This document shows positions 23,911 to 31,485 of a DNA stretch of 47,150 bases, piece after piece (position 1 is the stretch's first letter; each line of letters begins with the position of its first letter). A program made the translations under genes and the position numbers. Origin of the DNA: Desulfobacterales bacterium (GTDB lineage Bacteria; Desulfobacterota; Desulfobacteria; Desulfobacterales; Desulfosalsimonadaceae); NCBI GenBank assembly GCA_018399235.1, contig JAGYOX010000008.1, positions 1 through 47,150 on the forward strand. Direction: 5' to 3'. A model generated the notes under the pieces. That model saw only the letters and a list, made by a program, of their open reading frames with translations, had not been told where the DNA came from and did no database searches.

Positions 23911-25037
23911 GGTTGAGCCACATTTTCCTGGGCATCATAGAAAACCACTTGATTCCTTCCATTGTTTTTTGCCTGATACAATGCCTTGTCCGCCTTTTCC
24001 AGAAGATTATCCCGATTCTCCGTCAATCGAGGCACACATGTGGAAATGCCCAAGCTTATGGTGGTTTTTATCTGATGGTTGTAATAAAAAAGAGTCAATT
24101 TTTCGACTTCTAAACGAACCCTTTCAGCCAACTCAATAGCCTCATTGCTATCATGGTTTAATAGAAGTATGACAAACTCTTCGCCCCCGTATCTGGCGAT
24201 AAAATCCGTGTCCCTCTGAAATATGCCGAACAGCACCTGCGCGATTTTTCTTAAATAAGCATCCCCCGAGAGATGACCATAGGTATCATTAACCGGTTTG
24301 AAATGATCAATGTCACAAATAATAACAGTAAGCGGAACAGCGTGTCGTGCAGCCATCTTCCACCGAACATTGAAAATTTCATCAAAATAGCGCCGGTTGT
24401 ACAGGCCGGTTAGCACATCGATCCGGCTTATTTTTTCTATCTCTTCGGATTTCAGCTTGAGCAGATGCTCATTTTCCAAGGCATCCCAATATTCCCGGTT
24501 TCCCCTGAAGGCCACCAGGATCATATAGGCGGCAAACAAAAAAGCCAAAAAAACAATAATGAGATGGATCTGCAAATAAAGCATTATAAGGGCCGCCGGC
24601 ATCAGCATGATCAGGTTATAAATAACAGAAGTGCGCCGGGACGGCATAAAGGAAACAACGCCACCGGAATCAAGCCCTACCGTACTTGCCAGCATAATCA
24701 TCTTGGAGGAGAGATCCTCAGGCTGAACCATAAAATACGCAAAGCCTATGCCCCAGGTTAATGCGGTGGCATACACGCTGGCAAAGAACACGCCGCAGTT
24801 TAGTTTTTCATTTATTTTATCAAATTTATCATACAGATGGTACTGAACGAGCCGGAAACAGGCGATGAAAATCATTATCGAAAGAAACACGATGGAAAAA
24901 ATCAAATGCCGCGCATAAAATTTGTCCACGGAAAGGACTGCAATGGTAACCGCCACATAAAAATACATCCCGATTGTGGAGCGTGTTTTAAGATCATCAA
25001 TCACCCGCCGGTTTAACCGGTGCCGCTCAAATGTCAT
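23907..25037 (-). CDS. membrane diguanylate cyclase (GGDEF)
   Basis: A 376-residue protein with an N-terminal membrane region (about residues 20-190, five to six helices) and a C-terminal GGDEF domain (about 210-370). The active site is RYGGEEFVILL, which is competent, with the upstream DIDHFKPVNDTYGH signature. The product should be c-di-GMP. It lies 11 bases after a truncated HD-GYP remnant, so a former sensor output may have been lost. Its 3' end overlaps etfB by four bases on the opposite strand. Confidence 0.92.
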   Translation of the reverse strand: MTFERHRLNRRVIDDLKTRSTIGMYFYVAVTIAVLSVDKFYARHLIFSIVFLSIMIFIACFRLVQYHLYDKFDKINEKLNCGVFFASVYATALTWGIGFAYFMVQPEDLSSKMIMLASTVGLDSGGVVSFMPSRRTSVIYNLIMLMPAALIMLYLQIHLIIVFLAFLFAAYMILVAFRGNREYWDALENEHLLKLKSEEIEKISRIDVLTGLYNRRYFDEIFNVRWKMAARHAVPLTVIICDIDHFKPVNDTYGHLSGDAYLRKIAQVLFGIFQRDTDFIARYGGEEFVILLLNHDSNEAIELAERVRLEVEKLTLFYYNHQIKTTISLGISTCVPRLTENRDNLLEKADKALYQAKNNGRNQVVFYDAQENVAQP

Positions 25038-25048
25038 TCATCCCCCGT

Positions 25049-25291
25049 CTAACGATCTAAAAAGTTGAAAAAAAAATCCTCATCATATTTCTGATCTCCA
25101 GAATCAAAATGAAACCCCTTTTCCCGAAACAACTTAAGGCAGGTATCCACGACTATGGGATCATATAACCGGCCCCGGTTTACGGAAATCTCCTTCAGGG
25201 CCACCTCCAGACCCAATGATTCGCGATAGGGCCGGTGAAACATCATGGATTCAATGACATCAGCTACGGCCACGATCCGGGATTCAATTTT
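25049..25291 (-). pseudogene. HD-GYP domain remnant (C-terminal end)
   Basis: Only the last third of an HD-GYP phosphodiesterase domain is present: SRIVAVADVIESMMFHRPYRE, then ALKEISVNRGRLYDPIVVDTCLKLF. The frame meets a stop at 25292-25294 just before this motif, so the HD and GYP core is missing. A GTG at 25273 lies inside the motif and is not a real start. The missing part is not found upstream, where low-complexity TTTGGAATTTG sequence and a heptamer array begin at once. It was probably truncated by a rearrangement at that repeat module. Confidence 0.75.
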
Positions 25292-25360
25292 TTACGAGAC
25301 TGTCAAAATTGGGATTTGATTTTTGGAATTTGTTTGTAATTTGAGTATTGTAATTTGGAA

Positions 25361-25437
25361 TTTAACCATTAACCGTGAACCTTAAACCGTGAACCTTATA
25401 CCTTAAACCTTACACCCTAAACCTTATACCTTATACC
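25361..25437 (-). repeat. heptamer array, 11 units
   Basis: Read on the minus strand, eleven units such as GGTATAA, GGTTTAG, GGTTTAA and GGTTCAC. It is in the reverse orientation to the 13555 array. It follows low-complexity TTTGGAATTT sequence and lies between the HD-GYP remnant and queF. Confidence 0.9.
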
Positions 25438-25455
25438 ATGAAGTTAATTAGAAGT

Positions 25456-25863
25456 CTATCTCTCCTGCCTGTAAACCGCTTCCACCTTGGCGGTAATTCC
25501 GCCGCGGGCAGTAAACTCTCCGGTTATCGTCATTTGCTTAGGCTCGAGGGCGCCGGCCAGATCATCTAAAATGCGATTCACGATATTTTCATAAAAGATC
25601 CCGACATTCCGGTATTGAAGCAGATAATACTTCAGTGATTTGAGTTCCACGATAGACTTGTCCGGCACATAGACGATGGTAATGGTTCCCATATCCGGCA
25701 GACCGGTCATGGGGCATACGGACGTAAATTCCGGATGCCGGATGGTGACATCAATATCTCGGCTTTCCCGGTAATTATATTCCATTATATTCAAAACATC
25801 CGTCTGGATCGTATCCGGCGGCTGGATGTCGTAAGGCAACCGGTATTTGTCTTGATCGGCCAT
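25456..25863 (-). CDS. queF: NADPH-dependent 7-cyano-7-deazaguanine reductase
   Basis: A 135-residue QueF of the short (type I) form, which reduces preQ0 to preQ1 in queuosine synthesis. The nucleophilic cysteine lies in RHPEFTSVCPMTGLPDMG and the substrate-binding ELKSLKYYLLQYRN follows. No preQ1 riboswitch pattern was recognised upstream. It is monocistronic and diverges from pncB. Confidence 0.95.
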   Translation of the reverse strand: MADQDKYRLPYDIQPPDTIQTDVLNIMEYNYRESRDIDVTIRHPEFTSVCPMTGLPDMGTITIVYVPDKSIVELKSLKYYLLQYRNVGIFYENIVNRILDDLAGALEPKQMTITGEFTARGGITAKVEAVYRQER

Positions 25864-26055
25864 TTTTCTTGCTTTATTCTTCCCTGGATTTATCTAAAGC
25901 ATGCCTTTTTGGATTCATTATTGATATCTGTTTAAGACTCCATTATATTTGTTATTCATGTAATTGAAATCAAGCGCGTTGTCAAACAGTTGCGACAGGG
26001 CCAGGGATTTTAAAGCGATACACGAGAACCGCGACGACCCCGGAGTTAACCAGTT

Positions 26056-27387
26056 ATGTCCTATTTGCCGCGTTCCGGCCCCATGCTTGTCGATCTCTAT
26101 GAATTGACCATGGCGGCAGGCTATTTTGACCACCATATTACCGACGATGCCGTATTTTCGCTTTTTATCCGCGACTACCCGGCGGACCGGAGTTACTTTA
26201 TAGCAGCGGGCCTTGCCGATGTTTTGGCCGAACTCAAAGATTATACCTTTTCAGACAGTGACCTCAACTATCTCAAACGCACCGGATTTTTTACCGATCC
26301 GTTCCTCGATGGTTTAAAAGACTTCCGTTTTACCGGAACCGTCCGGGCCATGCCGGAGGGCACGGTTTTTTTTAAGGATGAGCCCGTGCTTGAAATCTCC
26401 GCTCCCCTGATCCAGGCCCAGCTGCTGGAAACAATTCTTTTAAATACTATCGGATTTCAAAGCGTTATCGCCACGAAAGCGGCCCGATGCCTGCATGCCG
26501 CAGGCGGTCGCGGGCTGATTGATTTCTCCGCCCGCCGGACCCAGGGCGGGGACGCCTCCCTGAAAGTGGCCAGGAGTTCCTACCTTGCCGGATTTTCCAG
26601 CACCAGCAACGTCCTTGCCGGAAAGCTCTATGGCATCCCGGTATCCGGAACCATGGCCCATTCCTTTGTGACCGCTTTTGATACTGAAATCGAAGCTTTC
26701 AGGGCGTTTGCCAAAACCTACCCGGAAAATTCCGTGCTTTTGATCGACACCTATGATACTATTAAAGGTGCTGAAAACGCAGTCAAAGTTGCCGGAGAGA
26801 TGGCACAAAAAGGCCAGAAGCTGATCGGCGTTCGCTTGGACAGCGGGGATATGGTGGACTTGAGCCGCCGGGTACGCCGGATTCTGGACGACGCAGGACT
26901 AAAAGACGTCAAAATATTTGCCTCCAGCGGATTTGACGAGCATAAAATCTCCCAGGTCATCGAAGACGGGGCACAAATTGACGCCTTTGGCGTGGGCACC
27001 AAAATGGGGGTTTCCGCAGATGCCCCGTATTTTGATATTGTTTATAAAATGGTGCATTTCAAAGACCGGGATATCAGAAAATTAAGCCCCGGCAAGGTCA
27101 ACCTGGCGGGGGAGAAGCAGGTATTCCGCAAAACCGATGAAAATGGCAACTACACGGAGGATATCATCGGATTAAAAAATGAAACTCCGTCGGCAAGCGC
27201 CCGCCCGCTTCTGGAAACCGTAATGGAAAACGGCAAGCGAACGGTTTCCGAACCGAGCCTGGATGACATCAAAAAAACCGTCAGGGAAAGTTTATCCAAG
27301 CTGGATAAGCCGTATAAAGCTTTAAAGGCGGCCAAAGCGTTTCCGGTTACCCTAAGTGACCGGCTGCGCCGGGTTCAGGATGCATAG
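26056..27387 (+). CDS. pncB: nicotinate phosphoribosyltransferase
   Basis: A 443-residue NAD-salvage enzyme that converts nicotinate and PRPP to nicotinate mononucleotide. Identified by LVDLYELTMAAGYFDH, GLIDFSARRTQGGDASLKVAR (active-site loop), SGTMAHSF, VLLIDTYDTIKGAENAV, and GVRLDSGDMVDLSRRVR. Length is near the family norm. A GGAG lies about ten bases before the ATG. It lies upstream of the secreted LamG gene with a 62-base gap. Confidence 0.93.
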   Translation: MSYLPRSGPMLVDLYELTMAAGYFDHHITDDAVFSLFIRDYPADRSYFIAAGLADVLAELKDYTFSDSDLNYLKRTGFFTDPFLDGLKDFRFTGTVRAMPEGTVFFKDEPVLEISAPLIQAQLLETILLNTIGFQSVIATKAARCLHAAGGRGLIDFSARRTQGGDASLKVARSSYLAGFSSTSNVLAGKLYGIPVSGTMAHSFVTAFDTEIEAFRAFAKTYPENSVLLIDTYDTIKGAENAVKVAGEMAQKGQKLIGVRLDSGDMVDLSRRVRRILDDAGLKDVKIFASSGFDEHKISQVIEDGAQIDAFGVGTKMGVSADAPYFDIVYKMVHFKDRDIRKLSPGKVNLAGEKQVFRKTDENGNYTEDIIGLKNETPSASARPLLETVMENGKRTVSEPSLDDIKKTVRESLSKLDKPYKALKAAKAFPVTLSDRLRRVQDA

Positions 27388-27449
27388 GTTCATAAGCTGA
27401 ATTTATATTGCAATAGATTAAAAACCATATTTTTTAAAAGGCCCATCGT

Positions 27450-30400
27450 ATGAAAAAATTAATTGTTTGTATTTTTCTTGTGCTGGTTTGGAGCCCTGTT
27501 GTCTATGGGTTTTCAGGTTCTGGGTCAGGCACGGAAGCCGACCCGTATGAGGTGGCAAGTGCAGACCTGCTGAATGAAGTTCGGAACGATCTGACCGCCT
27601 ACTACATTCAGACCGATCATATTAAATTGGACGGTTACTCTAACTGGACCCCCATTGCCGGCGGCGGCGCTGGCACCCTGTTTGCCGGCTCCTATAATGG
27701 CGACGGGTATAAAATTGAAAATCTGACGATAGACCGGCCGGATACGAAAAATGTGGGGTTGTTCGGCCATGTCGACAAAGGCGCTGTCATCCGAAATGTC
27801 CGCCTGGAAACAGTTGATGTCAAGGGGGCCAGGGGGACCGGCAGCCTTATCGGACGGGTTACGGGCAATACAGACACCCTGATCGAACGATGCTATGCCA
27901 TTAGCGGCACCGTTGTCGGCGACGGGGCCACCGGCGGTCTTGTGGGATCCCACAATAGCGATCAAGAAACCCCCGGCGGCACCGACAATCCGATCATATC
28001 CCAATGTTATGCGGATATTGATGTGTCTTTTTCAGGCAAAGCAGGCGCTGGCAAGGACAAATTCGGCGGTCTTGCCGGGTGCTCCCAAAAAGGAACAATT
28101 ATGGACTCCTATGCCCGGGGATCAGTGACCGTAAATGATGCCGACGCCTTTCGCATCGGCGGTCTGGCTGGATGCATCCTTTTACGGGGGGAAATTATTC
28201 GGAGCTATTCCACTGGCGAGGTCACTTCATCAGGGGATAATGTCGGCGGACTTGTCGGCAATGTTACCGCCTCCGGCGGCGGTGGCGGCGGTAATGTCGG
28301 GGTGGTCACCGACTCCTACTGGGACACTCAGACCTCCGGACTCACTACCAGCGCGGGCGGCACCGGAAAAACAACCACCGAGATGAAAACGCAGGCCACA
28401 TTTACAGATTGGGATTTTAATACCATATGGGCCATTGATTCCACGCAAAACGATAGATATCCATATCTGCTATGGGAGGACTATGTCCAGCCGGATTCAG
28501 GGGATCCACCCGAACCGCCGGAGCCGCCGGCTGTTCCCAAAAGCCCGCGGGCCATTCACTTGGACGGGATCATCGACCGGATTCATGTCGAACATGCTGG
28601 CACGCTGGATGCCAGCACCTATACCGCGCTCACCGTAGAAGCCTGGGTGAAAAAAGACTCGGACCAGACCGATGAGATTGCCGTTGTTTACAAAGACAGG
28701 GCCTACGGCCTTTATCTGAAAAGCGGAAACGAACCCGCATTCACGATTTACGAAAACAGCACCACCCAGCAGACGGCGTCATCGGGATTGGCGCTGGAGA
28801 CAGATCGTTGGTATCATCTGGCCGGCACCTTTGATGGGACTGATATTCGCATATACATAGACGGGCATTTACATGATACCTACACTTACGGCGCCAGCGT
28901 CACCATCAATGATGACGCGGAACCCCTCGGTATCGGGGCGGATGTTGATCCGGTTGAAACCAACACCGGAAAATTTTTCCACGGCACCATTGACGAGGTC
29001 CGCATCTGGGATCGAGCCCAAGGCGAAACCCGGCTGCGCGAGACAATGTGTAAAAAAATCACTGATACTGAAACCGACTTTGGAGATCTCCAGGGTTACT
29101 GGCGCCTTAATGAAGAATCCGGCCAAACCTGCGAGGATGATTCCGGCAATGACAATACCGGCACCATCTACTCCGGCAACCGGGTTTGCTCCGGGGCGCC
29201 TATCGGCGACGAAAGTGATCATGATTACGATAGCTTTGATGTAACCATATCCCATCCGGACGGCGACCAGTTAACTGCAGCATCAAGCGGCGGGACATGG
29301 AGCACCAGTGATCTTTCAGGTATTCATGTATACCGCCTCGACGAGGCACCCAATACCACCAGCGCCCCGTTTGGAATCAACAATTTCAGCGATGCACTAA
29401 GAGTTTGGGGGGTTTTTGTAACCGGCGGCGTCGATCCGACCTACACCATGACCTACAATTACAACGGGTATCCTAATATAAGCGATGAAAATAACCTTCA
29501 GATGGCCTACCGAAATGACAACTGTACATCATGGAAGATTTTAAATGCAGCGCTTGACACCGAAACCGATACCCTGACCAAAACTGGACTTTCCGGGACC
29601 CAATTTATACTGGGATCAAATATGGATCCTAGAAACGCGATTAATTATGACGGCTCAGATGATTATGTGGGAATAACGGACAGCACAAACTCCCAGCTGG
29701 ATCTGGATGACAACGGAACCCTGGAGGCATGGATATATCCGGAGTCTTTCGCCACCGGCGCGGGAATTTTATACAAGGGCGGTACCGGAGCCAATACCGT
29801 TTGCTATGGATTTGGTTTCGGCGGCGACACAGGAAATCTTTTTACCGGCGGAACCAATAAAAACATCGGGTTTGTAATTGGAAATACAGGCGGCGGACAC
29901 TATTTGTTAACCGGATCAAAAAACCTTCTTTCGGACAATTGGTACCATGTGGCCTGTACTTGGGAAAACGCCGCAACAGATACACGGGCCATATATTTAA
30001 ACGGCATCCAATATGCCTTTTCAACGGCTACGATAAATAATGCGACCACCTTAAATGATCAGGACCTTCGCTTTGGCATGCAGCAAATCAGTAATATTTA
30101 CTTTGACGGCATAATTGATGAAGTCCGAATTTGGGATACAACACGATCACAAACAAACATACAAGATACCATGTGCCAAAAACTGACCGGCAACGAGAGC
30201 GGTCTGGTCGGTTATTGGCGGTTTGACCAGGAAACTACGAGCACCAATTGTCCGGATTACGATTTTGGCACCGCTAACGACGGTACAATGTATGGATTCG
30301 GTACCTCCGGAGGAGAAGTTATCACCGCTCGGGTCTGCTCTTCCGCGCCCATCGGCGATGATAGTGCCTATGGATATGGCACCACAACAGCAATCTCTTC

Positions 30401-31277
30401 GGCAAAGCTTTCTCATACAGATGGCGACTACCTGTTTGCCACGGAAGACTCCGGCACTTGGAATGACAGTTACTCCGGCATTCAGGTTTACCGGGTGGAT
30501 GAAGCACCGGTTTATCCGCCGGATATCAGCACCAGTCCTTATGCCTATGGAACCGTTATTGGCCTTACCCCGCCGTCTGGGTGGTCATCCATAGACTATT
30601 ACCGGTATTGGGGAGTCTATGTTACAGACCGCGATAATTCCCCCGCCTATAAAGTTGAATATCATTATTGTGCGACTTCAGCCGACACCAACTGCAATCC
30701 GAGCGTGCCGGATGACGAAAGCGTTCTGGCGCTTGCCAAAAGGGATGATTACTGTGATCGAACCTGGGCGGATTCAGGAGCCACATTGGATACCGCCAAT
30801 AACTACCTGTATAAGTCCGGTGAAACCGATACCGAATACGTGCTGGGCGGCACCAATCAACCGTTGGCCATATCCCTGATCTCATTTGCCGCGGATGTGG
30901 ATAAGGACAAGGAATGCATCGACATATCCTGGGAAACCGCCACTGAGGTTGAAACCATCGGATTTTACCTGTGGCGCGGCAACAGCCGGGATGGGGAATA
31001 CCAAAAAATAGAGGACAGCTTCATCAGTTCAAAATCCATTGATTCGACCCATGGGGCCAAATACGCCTACCAGGACTGTGATGTTTATCTAGAAGATGAT
31101 GCGGTTTATTTCTATAAACTCGAAGAAGTGGACATGGATAACACCAAGGAGAACCCGTTTTACGGCCCCATAGGACCGGTTTCCAAAGACAGTGGCGCAA
31201 ATCAAATCTCAAGCGCCAAAAGTTCAGGTGGCAGTTCCGGCGGCAGTTCGACCTGTTTTATTAATACACTGAAATAA
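27450..31277 (+). CDS. secreted GLUG/LamG multidomain protein with CFI tail
   Basis: A 1275-residue exported protein. The signal peptide MKKLIVCIFLVLVWSPVVYG is followed by GLUG-like beta-helix repeats (about 24-345: repeated GGLVG, GGLAG and CYA motifs). A Pro/Glu linker comes next, then two tandem units, each a LamG/concanavalin jelly-roll followed by a sandwich domain (roughly 365-745 and 750-1125). The two units share EVRIWD, CS-x-APIGD and GIxVYRxDEAP motifs, so they are an internal duplication. A fibronectin-III-like domain (about 1125-1240) precedes a Ser/Gly linker and a terminal CFINTLK. It is probably a surface adhesin or carbohydrate-binding protein. The next gene has a matching tail. 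It may be anchored or processed at that Cys. Confidence 0.8.
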   Translation: MKKLIVCIFLVLVWSPVVYGFSGSGSGTEADPYEVASADLLNEVRNDLTAYYIQTDHIKLDGYSNWTPIAGGGAGTLFAGSYNGDGYKIENLTIDRPDTKNVGLFGHVDKGAVIRNVRLETVDVKGARGTGSLIGRVTGNTDTLIERCYAISGTVVGDGATGGLVGSHNSDQETPGGTDNPIISQCYADIDVSFSGKAGAGKDKFGGLAGCSQKGTIMDSYARGSVTVNDADAFRIGGLAGCILLRGEIIRSYSTGEVTSSGDNVGGLVGNVTASGGGGGGNVGVVTDSYWDTQTSGLTTSAGGTGKTTTEMKTQATFTDWDFNTIWAIDSTQNDRYPYLLWEDYVQPDSGDPPEPPEPPAVPKSPRAIHLDGIIDRIHVEHAGTLDASTYTALTVEAWVKKDSDQTDEIAVVYKDRAYGLYLKSGNEPAFTIYENSTTQQTASSGLALETDRWYHLAGTFDGTDIRIYIDGHLHDTYTYGASVTINDDAEPLGIGADVDPVETNTGKFFHGTIDEVRIWDRAQGETRLRETMCKKITDTETDFGDLQGYWRLNEESGQTCEDDSGNDNTGTIYSGNRVCSGAPIGDESDHDYDSFDVTISHPDGDQLTAASSGGTWSTSDLSGIHVYRLDEAPNTTSAPFGINNFSDALRVWGVFVTGGVDPTYTMTYNYNGYPNISDENNLQMAYRNDNCTSWKILNAALDTETDTLTKTGLSGTQFILGSNMDPRNAINYDGSDDYVGITDSTNSQLDLDDNGTLEAWIYPESFATGAGILYKGGTGANTVCYGFGFGGDTGNLFTGGTNKNIGFVIGNTGGGHYLLTGSKNLLSDNWYHVACTWENAATDTRAIYLNGIQYAFSTATINNATTLNDQDLRFGMQQISNIYFDGIIDEVRIWDTTRSQTNIQDTMCQKLTGNESGLVGYWRFDQETTSTNCPDYDFGTANDGTMYGFGTSGGEVITARVCSSAPIGDDSAYGYGTTTAISSAKLSHTDGDYLFATEDSGTWNDSYSGIQVYRVDEAPVYPPDISTSPYAYGTVIGLTPPSGWSSIDYYRYWGVYVTDRDNSPAYKVEYHYCATSADTNCNPSVPDDESVLALAKRDDYCDRTWADSGATLDTANNYLYKSGETDTEYVLGGTNQPLAISLISFAADVDKDKECIDISWETATEVETIGFYLWRGNSRDGEYQKIEDSFISSKSIDSTHGAKYAYQDCDVYLEDDAVYFYKLEEVDMDNTKENPFYGPIGPVSKDSGANQISSAKSSGGSSGGSSTCFINTLK

Positions 31278-31314
31278 AATTTAATCACAATGTCATTAAC
31301 TTTAGCCTTCCGCC

Positions 31315-31400
31315 ACTGTCATTTCGAGGAACGACAGTGACGAGAAATCTTAAAAAGTCATTCAATTATAAGATTCCTCGCTGCCGCTCGGAATGACAGT
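31315..31400. repeat. palindromic GTCATTTCGAG...GGAATGACA repeat
   Basis: An 86-base imperfect palindrome. ACTGTCATTTCGAG opens it and CTCGGAATGACAGT closes it, with GAGAAATCTT and AAGATTCCTCG forming an inner stem. A shorter relative is at 36131-36204. This family is widespread in bacterial intergenic DNA, from memory. It sits after the LamG gene and may also stop transcription. Confidence 0.85.
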
Positions 31401-31485
31401 AGCGAAGGCTTTTCCAGCTATAAATTTACCGAAACCTCAATGAGATATATGCTCCTTTAACAGTAAATCCTAACTGGAGGCAAAA

